Source of the DNA: Zhengitettix transpicula
Taxonomy: Eukaryota; Arthropoda; Insecta; Orthoptera; Tetrigidae
NCBI GenBank assembly: GCA_037074705.1
Contig: CM073591.1
Location: 164,266,032-164,330,031, forward strand
Direction of reading: 5' to 3'
Length of the DNA stretch: 64,000 bases
A program made the translations under genes and the position numbers. Positions 1-11,312 of the stretch are shown here, piece after piece (the stretch's first letter is position 1; every line of letters starts with the position of its first letter). The notes under the pieces were generated by a model. The model searched no databases and was not told the origin of the DNA. It was given only the letters and a program-made list of their open reading frames with translations.

Positions 1-360
1 AAAATTAGGAAGAATTGAAAATGTTAGTCTGGAATGTATGCTAACTCATAGTGACAGTTTGAAATTTATTTTAAAATATATGAAATGACTATTGAGTTCT
101 CTTATTTGGTTTATACTAGTGGGAAATTAATTGCTATGTCTATTTTGCAAAGAAAATAATTTATAAAATTGACTGAAGTATTGCTATTATTAGTATAACT
201 TTTACTTCAATACTTATTTCACTTAGATCAGGCTCATAGCACATACATATGCACATTTGTATCAAAGATTCAATTTTTAACATGTAATGTTATATAATAT
301 TGTATATTAGTAGTTATTCACTACCAATTTTTAAGTTAATTTTGAATTAAATTTTTTGCA

Positions 361-471
361 GTGATATGAAAGTTAAACTTGATGGCAAGTTCATTCCAGC
401 ACACCGCTTTGTTTTAGCTGCACGCAGTGAACAATGGGGTGTACCGTCTCTCACAAATATAGAATATCTGG
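361..471 (+). CDS. ANKFY1: ANKFY1 exon a: BTB/POZ domain, first visible part
   Basis: The exon follows a TTTTTTGCAG acceptor and ends at a GTAAGT donor. After two bases that finish a split codon it reads DMKVKLDGKFIPAHRFVLAA and ends ...SLTNIEYL plus one base. The LDGKxIPAHRFVLAARS stretch is the classic BTB strand-helix (V.L.....F.AH+.VLAARS). The domain start must lie in an exon upstream of position 1. Confidence 0.9.
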
Positions 472-1108
472 GTAAGTAAGTCTACAATATTCCTGTATTG
501 TAATGTATTTTCGTATATATTTTCTTTTTTATATTATTTTAAATTATTAAATCAACAACTGTGATCCAAATGACCCTCCAATACTTTCTTTTACCATTAC
601 ATTTTGTTTAGTCAACAATCATATCTTTTATTTGAATGCCTTTTTCAGACTATTTGCCTCTAAATTTGGTCCTCTTTGTTTTTTGTTCTTTTCATTTTAC
701 TACCTGTTTCACACTTTGTTCATTGGATTTAGTTAATTTTCAAGTAAACTTTCACCTTTTAAGGTCTGAAGAATTTGTATATCAAAACCTTTTAATAGAG
801 CTTCCTTTCTCCAACTTGTAATAAGCAGAATTTATGTTAGAAATATTAAGTTACAGAATATCAAATATATTGACAATGATCCTGCAATCCATGAATGAAA
901 TGTTTTTATCATATTCATCATAATTTTATGTACGCACTAATACATTCTCCAAGATATGTCTTAGTTGCTGATTTCTGTAGGAGTTTGTATTATAATAATG
1001 AGGCCATTGATTAGATTTGCTGGTATTCTGATTTTGGCTTTTTTATGCACTGCGCTTAAGTATGGTCATTAACCACTCTTGAAATGCGCTTTAAATTATA
1101 TTTTGCAG
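472..1108 (+). other. ANKFY1 intron, no other feature seen
   Basis: A+T-rich intron, 637 bp, from GTAAGT to TTTTGCAG. I see no repeat or gene in it. An open frame at 636-821 has no recognisable protein content. Confidence 0.7.
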
Positions 1109-1253
1109 ATTGGAGCTCTTTGACACCTAATGTTGGTGCTGCAATGTTAAAATGGGTGTACACAGATCAAGTTGATTTTTCTCAAGGGGACAGTTTCACT
1201 CTTGATTTGATGCGAACAGCTAACAAGTTTTATTTGGAAGAATTGGTCACAAA
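1109..1253 (+). CDS. ANKFY1: ANKFY1 exon b: BTB/POZ domain, second part
   Basis: The split codon joins the previous exon to give DWSSLTPNVGAAMLKWVYTD..., then DFSQGDSFTLDLMRTANKFYLEELVTK. AAMLKWVYTD and the L..LM..ANKFYL.EL helix are standard BTB C-terminal elements. The donor is GTAAGT, and the exon ends two bases into the lysine codon. Confidence 0.92.
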
Positions 1254-1689
1254 GTAAGTAGGCTGTGATACAAAATAATTTGTGTTATTTTCAATTTGTT
1301 AATTAAGCTCAACACATGTCAACTAACTGTATTTTATTTAAATTTAATAAGAACTGAGTTCATATATAAGATCAAATTGATTAAAACCAAAAGTTTTAGA
1401 ACATCCTAAACCTAATGTAGAATATTCAATTTAGTGTTACTCATGTTAGAGATTGTCATTTTAATGGAAATAAATTTAACCACTTACCTCGCTATAACAA
1501 GGTTTATTTGTTCAGAGATTTAATATTTCATTTAGTCATAAAGATAATTTGGAATTGAAAAGTATAATATTTCTGTGAAAATAACTCGCATTAATATGCA
1601 TATATGGAAGATGGAGTAGTAAACTAAATTGTCTACCATTACTTCATTACTTTACACTACTCTATGTTTCAAATTTCATATACTTCCAG

Positions 1690-1813
1690 ATGTGAAAAAG
1701 CTTTGATGGCATCTGTTAATGTAAGGAACTGTGTGCGATTTTATACAACAGCAGATGAAATTGGAGCAGAGACACTCAAAGAGCATTGTTCAGGACTTAT
1801 TTCAGCCCACTGG
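1690..1813 (+). CDS. ANKFY1: ANKFY1 exon c: BTB/BACK-like linker
   Basis: One base completes the lysine codon, then the exon reads CEKALMASVNVRNCVRFYTT, followed by ADEIGAETLKEHCSGLISAHW. C.K.L...V...NC..FY..A...GA..L...C is the helix pair that follows a BTB domain. It ends in phase 0 at GTATGT. Confidence 0.92.
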
Positions 1814-2825
1814 GTATGTTATCAACTCTGCTAATAAAATTAACTGAGATTATCATTTTTCTTAGAAAAATTCCACAATTTTAACAGCATTAACTATTAG
1901 CTAATTAGGAGGTAGCTTTATGGTACTCGTCAACAATTTTTCTGTTTCTAAAACCAATAAGTTACTCAAAAAATGTAATTTCATTACTCATGAATAATGG
2001 CAAGCTATATTATTTTTAACAATTAGGGTTCTATAGAATATGATGTATTTTTATGTAAACCTGTAAGCTGATTGTAACTCATCCTTCTTTTTTCTAATTT
2101 AGAACTCATTAGATGTTCAAGTATACTATATAAGGCATGTCTTTGTAGTTTGTTTTATAATTGTATTAAAGCAGTGTGTTAACAGATAAAGATAAGCCAG
2201 CTATTAAACTAAACCTTTAAATAGTATTGTTTATATAAAGTTTATATTATTGTAATTTCTTGATTTCTCTGATTTTTGGGACATTATAGTTATACATATT
2301 TCATTGGTAACCAATCTTACACGGGCAAATTTGGTTTTTTCTATACTGTTTGGCTTTAATTAATTGCTTATTTGAGCTTTAATTTCATAATTAAGTGCAC
2401 TGAAAAATTGAAAATTACATTTTTTAACATAATTTTGTTTCTTTGAAGTAATTAGTTGTATGGAATAATAAATGAACATTTAGTTTATATGTTAATTTAA
2501 AGTTTTTAGTGGAATTATTTACAACGTTACAACTGCATATTCTTTAGGAAACACATAAAGTAATAAGAATTTAGAAATTATAAAATGAAATATTGTTCCA
2601 ACTTCTCTTTCCCATTTCCTACAAATTCTATCCCCAATATCTTTGTAAATAAAGAAGTGCTCTCTATAAGTTAATTATTTATCTTATTTTCAATATTCTG
2701 TGAAAAATAGTTGATGTAAGATCACTTTTTTTTAACAGTTTTGAAATTATAATAATTTAGTACTTCATGATTACAGCTAATATAATTTCTGATTTGTCTA
2801 AAATTCCCATCTTTTTGCATTTCAG
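1814..2825 (+). other. ANKFY1 intron, no other feature seen
   Basis: A+T-rich intron of about 1 kb. I see no recognisable gene or repeat. The acceptor TTTCAG is at 2825. Confidence 0.65.
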
Positions 2826-2975
2826 GATGACTTCACTAGTGACGACTTCTCACATATGAGTGCAGCACTCCTTTTTCGTATGTTTAAATCCAAAACTGGA
2901 TTTCCTTTACATGCAGCAGTACGTCTTCACAGGGAAGATGTGGTGTTCCTTTACCTTGTTGAAAACAATGCTGAT
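2826..2975 (+). CDS. ANKFY1: ANKFY1 exon d: linker and first ankyrin-like unit
   Basis: Fifty codons in phase 0-0. The exon reads DDFTSDDFSHMSAALLFRMF, then a KTGFPLHAAVRLHREDVVFL ankyrin-like stretch, and ends YLVENNAD. The PLHAAV..REDVVFLYL wording is diagnostic of ANKFY1. The next exon that continues this repeat is 49 kb away at 52240. Confidence 0.93.
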
Positions 2976-4399
2976 GTAAGTACATTTAAATTTCCTCATG
3001 TTTAACCAAAGTTAATTGTTATCATTTTTATTACAGTTTATGATTTTGTGAAAGTAAATAAAATATATAAAAATGATATATTTATTTTATTTTTCCTTAG
3101 CTTCAATTAAAGGATATTTTTATTGCTTTCCTTCATTGATCTGCAAAATGGGAAAGCTAGGTAGAGTGTAGGTCTTCAATAGTATAAACTTTACTTTGTA
3201 AAATGCATCGATAGTTTGGTAGGGTATTTGGATGTCTTCTAACAGATTCTCAGGCCTCAAAAGACAGGAACTTTAAATACTGACTATAAATCCTATTTTT
3301 GAACAAATCTGTGTAAATTACTATTCCACTAGTACATTCACAACACAACTTTCACATTCATCATATGTACACCCTTCTGGAGGTTTACAGCATTTATTTC
3401 AGTAGAAAATAATGAATGTTGTATATGAAATTGAAAATAATGAAAAGCATGTATGAATGCCATTGTCAGTCCTTGATATTTTATTACTTTTAAAAAAATC
3501 TTAATAAAGAACTGAATTCAACAAATAGAGAGGGACATTGTGGTTGTCTTACAGCCAGAATTCTCTATGTTGCTTTCTTATTTTCTATTCAATTTTATTG
3601 ATAAATTAGGAATGTCATATTTTATGAATATTGAAAACTCTTACTTTGCTACAGAATCAAAATATTTGATTTTTGAAATTTGTATTATTATTTTCCCCCC
3701 ATTTAATTGAATTCCCTTTTGATCATATTACAAAGAGGAATCTGTTCAAGATCATGTAATAACATACTAAGGAGTGATGCTTTAATTTTATGTTTAAATG
3801 TGTTTTTAATAATAATAGAGCATTTGTTTGTTGTGTATCATAATTATATTTTAATATTTTCAATACACTATTCCATCCATCTTTACTTTCTTATGACAGT
3901 GACTAGTACAAAAACAAATTACTGATCATAGTATCTAAACTTACAAATTCAAAACTGGAATAAATCACAATAATCATTTAAGAAAATGAAAAGCCCATGT
4001 GCCAGTCATTTTTACAATGCATAGTTTTTAATTTTTTTATGCATACTTTTATCGTATACCATTATGTTGCAAAATTATATATATATATTATACTGAAAAC
4101 AGCTTAATATGTCAATTATAAATAAGAAGTTTTTATTGCTATTTTAATCAAGAATGGAATGTGCATTAAGACTGTTCAGTTTAAATCTTTTCTGCCTATA
4201 AATTTTATTATATAACTTGTTTCAAAAAGTGAAATTTATACTCAATATACATTCATATTTTTATCATAAACTTTAACAGTAGTCTTCTGCCACTCTGATG
4301 AAAATCACAAAATATATTAATTAAGTTTTTGAGCTCTTTGTGTTCTAAAGCCCTATAGTCTTTACTAGAGGTAAAAATATCACATACGGAATCTTTGCA

Positions 4400-4689
4400 T
4401 TATCTTAGGCTTCGAATATACTTCATTGCATTGAATACAAAAATTACTGCCATAGCATCGGTGTGGTGATGACTTGGTTCATGAGATGGTTTGGCATTAT
4501 TACACAAGTGTCCTTGACAATAACAGTATGTTGTGGAGGCACTCTTGATTCCTTCACTCTCAGAAGTATAACACCCTGGTTCATAAGCTGTATCAACCAC
4601 TGTGTCTTGTTTTATCCAGTTTCCTTCTATAATTGTTTGATACTTCAAATGTTGTGCAGCACAGTCTCTGATCTCAACATGCACAGTTT
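4400..4689 (-). CDS. Ly6/uPAR protein, last coding exon
   Basis: After a TTTTTACAG acceptor, two bases complete a glutamate codon and the exon reads ETVHVEIRDCAAQHLKYQ. It includes EPGCYTSE and STTYCYCQGHLCNNA, and stops at TAA (4402-4400). The CxC....LCN end is the Ly6 hallmark, with the final Cys-Asn. Five of the ten domain cysteines lie here. The C-terminal tail has a His-rich PSHHH stretch and a short hydrophobic segment. Confidence 0.88.
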
Positions 4690-5116
4690 CTGTAAAAATA
4701 AAAAATGTACCATAATTAATTATTCTGTTCATCATATTGTATAGAATTTGACACCTAGTTAAGTTTATTTATGTAATAATATTACCTACCAACAATGTAT
4801 ATCAACAACTCTGTCTGATAATATATAGAATTGAAAATAAATACATTATGCATACTATGAAAATTAATACACACATCAAATTTAAATTTATTAGTTAAAA
4901 TAATTCAGAAAAACAGCAGATATCCTTCTATCGTATTAATCAGGCACATAGAATACCTTCAGATAATAGAAACCAAGTTAGCTTGACACACATGGGGAAA
5001 TAACTACAGATTTTATTCCAATATGTTTTTATTCTTCTGCAGAAAAAACAATTGTTCTAAAATACCACAAAGAAACCATGTATGTATGTATGTGTGTATA
5101 TAGATAGATTCGAGAT

Positions 5117-5416
5117 AATTGGTATGGAAAGGAAAGAGAGATAGCTTGTGACTTGCCTTAAATTGAAGCTCAGCATAGCCACTATGGACAGAAGGATGTT
5201 ATTCACATTTTCGCGGGCTCTCAGTCCCCTTCTTCAGGAAGGAGTGTTACTTTCAATTTATCTAGCCTTTGCTAATAAATTACAGTCTGCAGCCAGCTGA
5301 TGCAGGAAATTTAACACTTCTTCCTGAAGAAGGGGGCTGAGAGCCTCTGAAAATTTGAGAACAACCTTCTGTCCACAGTGGATACGTCAAGCTTCAGTTT
5401 CAGGTAAGCCACCAAC

Positions 5417-5422
<6 letters not shown>
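5117..5422. repeat. Foldback element, family A (copy 1)
   Basis: The left arm (AATTGGTATGGAAAGG... through the GAAGCTCAGCATAGCC region) is roughly the reverse complement of the right arm (GATACGTCAAGCTTCAG... to 5422). Near the centre, TCTTCAGGAAG and CTTCCTGAAGA face each other, so the element is a long imperfect palindrome. Its right end runs into a (TA)n tract. The same arms recur at 9.75, 11.2, 55.3 and 56.7 kb. Confidence 0.75.

Positions 5423-5472
<50 letters not shown>
5423..5472. repeat. (AT)n microsatellite
   Basis: About 50 bp of pure AT dinucleotide. Translation gives only YIYI repeats on both strands. It sits between a family A foldback and a SINE-like tail. Confidence 0.95.
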
Positions 5473-5660
5473 CGAGGAAAGATAGAAATATAGGGCAAAG
5501 GTTGGGAATACACTCTGAAGAAAGGGTATTCATTAGGAATAGTAATATGCTCAAAGGTACCATATGTTCAATATTTCTATTTTTCCTCACTATCCAATTA
5601 TCAAATGTGAGTCTGTCACTTAATAATTAATATCCTTAACATTTGTATGTATTGTAACAT
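5473..5660 (+). repeat. SINE-like tail sequence
   Basis: The stretch TTTTCCTCACTATCCAATT, then AAATGTGAGTCTGTCACTT and TATCCTTAACATTTGTATG, resembles the end of the tRNA-derived element at 57.1-57.2 kb (CCTCACTATACAATTGTCC ... AATCCTTAACATTGTATAT). I therefore read it as a related retroposon tail without its tRNA-like head. Confidence 0.5.
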
Positions 5661-6099
5661 ATCAATGGGAGTGTCCGATGATAGAGGTGTAATTTTGTGT
5701 GTTGTTAAGTATTTTGTACATTGTTAAGTATTTTGTACATTGTTAAGTTTTCCTTTGGTGGCTGGAGCTTCAACATTTGGGTCAGGTGCGTTGCCTTGAA
5801 AGGGCAGTTCCAAGTCGGAAGCGAAAGTGTGAGATACTCTACAAAAACTTGGTACTTCAAGCCACGTGATGTAAAGGTCTGAACCACACTATGCGATATA
5901 TGTAAACTTGTGTGTCAAAAAATGAAATTATTAGACAATTTTTTTAATATTTTGGTAATTTCTTTTTGAAAAAATCTGGCACCCTATTATTGAGTAATTT
6001 TTGAGAGAGTTGGATGAGTTGGTGAATTCAAAGCAGTATCGGTACATATTGTCTCCTAAAATTGGCATCAAAAAAGCAACCCAAGGGTGAATATAATAT

Positions 6100-6325
6100 A
6101 TTGACATAAATCCAACCCAGATCTTAAAAACATCCTTCTCACAATAGTCCCCACCTGCCCAAGGGTTGCCTTCAGATGCCCTCCCAACCTCTGCTATATC
6201 CTTTGTCCAAACAGCAAACCGCTCTACCAACTGAACTCCTGCCAATGAACGACTCTGGTGTATATAGTCAGTCTTATTACAGGTGTATAAGGTGGAATGG
6301 ATAGAGTAGAGGGAGGGAAGAGTTT
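6100..6325 (-). repeat. tRNA-derived SINE-like element
   Basis: On the - strand there is a pol III A-box-like stretch (GTTCAGTTGGTAGAGCGG) about 60 bp after CTACTCTATCCATTCCAC. The same head, then a tRNA-like part, occurs on the + strand at 56.94-57.07 kb. The B-box here is disrupted, so the copy is decayed. Confidence 0.55.
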
Positions 6326-6683
6326 GTAGCGTCCATTAAGGAATAATTATATATTAAGTAATATCAAAACCTTGCTTCAATATTCCTAATAAAGAATTTG
6401 CCTGCTACTTTAATTACCCATAGATACACTGAGTGACTTTTAACTATGCAAGATTCTCAGAACTGTAAATTATAAATAATCTTACCTCATGAACCTTCCT
6501 CTTATTCAATACTCAAAAAGTCTTTAACCCCTTCTCCTCAGTCATGACTCCTAATTTTGAGATACCTGTCTCTAGAGTCAGACTATAATAAGTAAGCACA
6601 TGATTTTAAAGGCTTACAACTGTCATGTTAATACTCCTTTAGAAGATGAACAAAGTTTTCACTGTTGCCCATCATTCCTGCTC

Positions 6684-7425
6684 ATTCTTTCGCCTAAAAA
6701 TTTGGCTTCCCCCAACCCTGTTACCTTTCTTCAATAACTTTTCCAAATCAGTCAATGGAATATTCCTTATAAATGAGAAATACATTTAAATATTATAAAT
6801 ACATGAAAACAGCAAATTTTGTTAGAAATAATTTAATAACAAAATTTAATACATATCATTCTCATTCTAGGATTTTATTAGGTGTTCAATGGATTTGGAG
6901 TATTATAAATATAAATATCATAATAAAAATTATATTTAAACAAGTGTTGATTACAATTTTTAGTTTAAAATTATATAATATAATTTTAATTACAACTTCC
7001 ATTAAATCTATTCTTTCGCCTAAAAATTTGGCTTCCCCCAACCCTGTTACCTTTCTTCAATAACTTTTCCAAATCAGTCAATGGAATATTCCTTATAAAT
7101 GAGAAATACATGAAAACAGCAAATTTTGTTAGAAATAATTTAATAACAAAATTTAATACATATCATTCTCATTCTAGGATTTTATTAGGTGTTCAATGGA
7201 TTTGGAGTATTATAAATATAAATATCATAATAAAAATTATATTTAAACAAGTGTTGATTCCAATTTTTAGTTTAAAATTATATAATATAATTTTAATTAC
7301 AACTTCCATTAAATCTATTTTATATAATTTAATACTAGAAATTTTATTCAACACTTGTTTAAATATAATTTTTATTTTAAATTTATAATACTCAAAATCC
7401 TCTACACATCTAATGAAGTCCTATA
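6684..7425. mobile_element. MITE with about 75 bp inverted ends, partly duplicated in tandem
   Basis: A segment of about 326 bp (6684-7009) is repeated directly at 7010-7316 with near identity. Copy 2 lacks 19 bp between two ATACAT direct repeats. Copy 2 continues to a complete element whose ends are inverted repeats: AGGATTTTATTAGGTGTTCA at about 7177 against TACACATCTAATGAAGTCCT ending at about 7424. Both arms contain a GAGTATTATAAAT and an AAACAAGTGTT motif or its complement. There is no coding potential. Confidence 0.75.
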
Positions 7426-8048
7426 TTGAGGACTTTTATGTTATTTATTATTTATTTGACTGTTTTATTGATATATTATTATATTGAAGTCAGATAAATA
7501 AAACTATTAATATTTCAATATCATGTACCTGCTTTCTTATTTTTCACAGAAAAAATTACGGCAGTTAAATATTGCATTATTTTCATAATTAACTCATTAA
7601 ATAATGCCAGTTTATAGTGTAATTTATATTTTGTTAAGATGGAAATAAATTTACTATATTAACAACATATATTACTTCCTAGGTTTTTAAAAAACTTAAA
7701 TATATCTTTACAATATTTAATGAACTCAAAATTATGAATTTCTTACTTGGAGATACTCTGCTCATCAACAGCTGGAGGTAGCAATCTTTTTTTGTAACAA
7801 AATAGTTTTGAGAAATTTAACATGTATTAGAAGTGTAAGCATTGTTTTCCATATCTGTCTGAAGGTGATATATGTCTAATTTCTTTTGAAATAATTTAAT
7901 GTTGCTTTTCTTTTTGATATTTTATAAAAATAACTTTTTGTTCTTTCACATCATGAAAATCGTAACTGCAAATTAGTACTCCATTTTCTTGTAATTTATG
8001 CATTAAGAAAATATTTTTAAACTAATTACATAAAACAATAATTCTTGC
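7426..8048. other. Intronic, no feature seen
   Basis: A+T-rich sequence between the MITE and the Ly6 second exon. I recognise nothing in it. Confidence 0.5.
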
Positions 8049-8222
8049 CTTTCTGGAATGGAATTTCAAAAATCCTCTTCATACAGAAAGTAGAGTAAGG
8101 GCATTCAACTTGGTAACGTTCAGATCCATCAAAGTTGGAGCACAACCGTACTGTCTCATTGCTATAGGCACTTGGAGGTCGCACTGTACATTTGTAACAC
8201 TGCAGACCTATTCCACCTGGTA
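8049..8222 (-). CDS. Ly6/uPAR protein, second coding exon (GC donor)
   Basis: Acceptor TTTACAG. With one base from exon 1 the reading is VPGGIGLQCYKCTVRPPS, then RLCSNFDGSERYQVECPYST and FCMKRIFEIPFQK plus one base. LxCYxC at the start of the mature domain and the spacing of five cysteines are typical of Ly6. The 3' end is AAAG followed by GCAAGA, a good GC-type donor. No GT donor nearby keeps phase. Confidence 0.87.
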
Positions 8223-8705
8223 CTGTAAATGAAATAATTTGATTATTTATTATTATAATGATCTGCTGAAAATAAGTACACTCACAAATTTAACAAAGTA
8301 TGTAAATGATAATTTCAATAAAGTAATACAGTTCTATAATGGTTTCTATGATATTAAAGATATATAGATATCATGGTCAGCCTTAGTATATTCCACAATG
8401 TTAAGGATTTTATTAGAGGAGGGGTGGATGTTATCCTCCTCCTGCCACAATCTGACTGGATGGTATCAATTGGATTTCCTGTCATAGATGAATCATTATC
8501 CTGCAACAACTCCAACTCAAAGAGTTGAAGGAGTGGGAAGAATTTAGTATGGTGGCAATGCAATGGCATTTCAATTTTGCCTCCTCTGAAGCTTTATATT
8601 TCTTGTCTCTAATATCAATCTGTACTGACAGAAAGTTACATAACCCCCAGAAAAGAAGTGCACAACCAAATTAGTAGAAGGAAATAGATGAAAATTAACA
8701 TAGAT

Positions 8706-8790
8706 AATGAAGTAGTCAATAAACAGACAAAATTAAGTGATAAAATAAATACCACTCAATGTTTCTGCCTACTTTGTATCTTTAATAATT
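8706..8790. repeat. Foldback family B, half copy
   Basis: Contains AATAAACAGACAAAATTAAG, then TAAATACCACTCAATGTTTC and TGCC. This is the left arm of the family B elements at 40.6, 53.1 and 54.0 kb. No facing right arm is visible. Confidence 0.6.
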
Positions 8791-9752
8791 GTGTTTATAA
8801 ATCATAAGCGCTTAAGAATGGCACACTTCTAAAACCAGGTAATATCCTCTAAAGCAAGGATATTAATATGAAAGGAAAGAAGATGGTTTAACAATAAGAG
8901 ATTTGTGTTTGACAGACTGCAAAACTGGACTCAGAGATTGTTTGGAAGTAAGAGATGAGAGTTGGATACACTTTTGAGTAAAAGAAAAAAAGAAAAAGAG
9001 CTAAGCTTTGTGCACTTTACAAAATTTATACAAATGAACTGGCCTGAATGGAGGGACTGGAATGATTTGCCTGCAAGTCTGATAATGGCTTGTCCAAAGA
9101 ATGTGAATTCATTTAGGAATAGAATAAGGAAAATTGTATAGCTAAGGCTAAGATGTAATCTATATGTAATATAATACAGTGTATTGTGTTTAAAGTTGAA
9201 CAGAATAGGCTTATATTGCTTGAATTGAAATAAAGTGTAGTGTAGTGAAGTGAAATTAAACAATCAATTGTCTGGTAATCATATCAGCATTATAGGTTCA
9301 AAAGCTGGGAATTCTAGTTACAGATTGGATTATTGTAATTATTAGCCTTATTATTAGTTGTAGGATAGTAAATTGTAATAATAATATATGTAAGGTATGT
9401 TGCTACTGGGTTCTGTCCATTGTGTCAAATAAATCTATCTAGTTCCTTTCATAATAGCAGTTTGCTCATTAATTGCAGTGATATTAGATTTAATATAATG
9501 TATTTCAGATATCATTCTAGAATAGTACCTGGGGTCAATATATCAAAACTTAGCATTTGATCAATCAAAGGAATATCTGGAATTGATAATATTTTTAGAT
9601 ACAACATAGTGTTTATCAAAGTTGAATTTGATATTGGGTGTAATTCAGGTTTTCAAAGTCCTTTAAGTTTACCTTATGTGGCAGAGGGTGGAATGCTGCA
9701 ATTGTGATTTCCTGTTAAAGTAAAGAGCATGTCAAATTTTCATATTTATAAT

Positions 9753-10043
9753 TCGTATGGCAAGAAAAGAGAGAAAGGTGGTAGCTTATCTAAAATTGAA
9801 GATCGGTAACTCCATTCTGGGCAGGAGGAAGTTCTTCAAATTTTTGAAGGTGTTAGCCTTTAAAAGGAGAAAGAAGGCATACTCCACAGCTGGCCGACAC
9901 ATGGAACATGCCTTCTTTCCACTGATAAAGAAGACTAACACATCTGAAAATTTGAAGAACTTTCTCCTTTCCTGAATAGTGATGCCGAGCTTCAATTTCA
10001 GATAAGCCACCCCCTTTCTCTTCTTCCTTTCCATACCAATTGC
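9753..10043. repeat. Foldback element, family A (copy 2, best preserved palindrome)
   Basis: The left arm begins CGTATGGCAAGAAAAGAGAG and the right arm ends CTTCCTTTCCATACCAATT. The inner arms AGGAAGTTCTTCAAATTTTT and GAAAATTTGAAGAACTTTCT are complementary. Because it is a long palindrome, both strands translate to similar open frames (K.VAYLKLK...RRKFFKF...). These are artefacts, not genes. Confidence 0.85.
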
Positions 10044-10129
10044 TTTAATTATTCTGACAATGCCACATCCCTACATGTGTTTATATAGACACACACACTC
10101 AGTGTTATTCTAAAAGGATGAACCAACCG

Positions 10130-11020
10130 ATTTTCTCATTCATCACACAACTTCTCAAAATGTCACATGGTATTCAAAGAGTGAGTTTCTAAGTATTGAA
10201 TAGTCACCGACAGAGCCTTTTCTTATATTTTGAATTCTACATCTCGGTAGAAGTCATTCTACATTCTTGAGTTCACAAAAATTGATTCTGTTGTCATCAT
10301 TCTGTGAGATTCTGGAAATTTAACAGCAATATTATCTTTCTGAAAAACATTCAACAATTGTTTTGAAAAGAAACGTTCTGAATATCCAGGAGTCTTGTTG
10401 AAAATGTGGGTAGGATCTGGGAGGCATTTCAGCAGTCACAGAAATCATCAACTTGTGCTAAATGTGTGCTTCTGATTCTTCAACTTACTATGTGGCATGT
10501 TCTATAAAGGAATTAACATTAGTTTAGTTGTAGAAACTGCAACTTGTTCAGGAATGTTCTTGCAATAACAAAATGAAGCAGATCAAATTTTGTCAAGGGA
10601 TAGTGGACATGATTGAACACAAAACATTTAATTTTTACTGATAAAGTGGCATTTCTATTTTTATGGCCAAGAAAATTGTTGCTTGGTATGTATTTGGAGA
10701 ACAGAAACCCCACGTGTAACAGTTGAGTATCGAAGAGATTCCCATTAGGTGAAAATATTCTGTGTAACGTTGAGGTTTAATGCTCCTTTTCCTTTGCATA
10801 GAGCACGGTTACAAAATTGACTTATCTTGTAATGTTAAAAGCTGCCTCTTTAACATTCACATGATTTTTTTCAAGATGGAGCATTTTCCTATTGACCCAG
10901 AAGTTATTTAATTGAATGAAAAACTGCCTGCATGGTAAAATGGTCAGAAGGGAACTTATGGTGTTACACCAAACCTAAATTTGCAGAATATTTTCTTGTG
11001 AAGGTACACAATGTTCCTTC
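10130..11020 (+). pseudogene. Tc1/mariner-superfamily transposase pseudogene
   Basis: Translation with many stops and frameshifts still gives an ordered series like insect transposases of this superfamily. There is a helix-turn-helix-like stretch (QLTMWHVL), then FTDKVAFLF where the catalytic SDEATF block belongs. NRNPTCNS and GENILCNV stand for ENPH... and VNVFCAV, followed by STVTKLTYLVML and LNEKLPARWNGQKG. The catalytic Asp block is damaged. It lies in an intron between two family A foldbacks. The assignment is by motif order only. Confidence 0.6.
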
Positions 11021-11197
11021 TCCCCTCCAATTACTAGCTAACCCAAAATACCTTAAAGATGGAATTAAAGCAGTAGATCATACTATGATGTTTGAATGGA
11101 CTTATCCTTAATATTTGATAAAAACATTCATTCTTTTTCAATAACCTTGTGCGAGTGTTAAAACATAAGTAAGGATATGATGTCAATCTAATTAAAG

Positions 11198-11312
11198 TAA
11201 TTGGTTTATAAAGGGAAGAGAGAAAGTGGGAGGTTAACCTGACATTGAAGTTTGGTGTTGTCATGCAGGATAGGAGAAAGCTTATCAAATTTTCAGAGGA
11301 GTTAGCCTTCTG
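11198..11312 (+). repeat. Foldback family A, left half only
   Basis: Contains GTAATTGGTTTATAAAGGGA, then GACATTGAAGTTTGG, CAGGATAGGAGAAAGC and CAAATTTTCAGAGGAGTTAG. These match in order the left arm of the elements at 5.1 and 9.75 kb. The right arm is missing. Confidence 0.65.

Noticed and set aside
5355..5630. Frames on both strands with YIYIYI
   Set aside because: Translation of an (AT)n tract.
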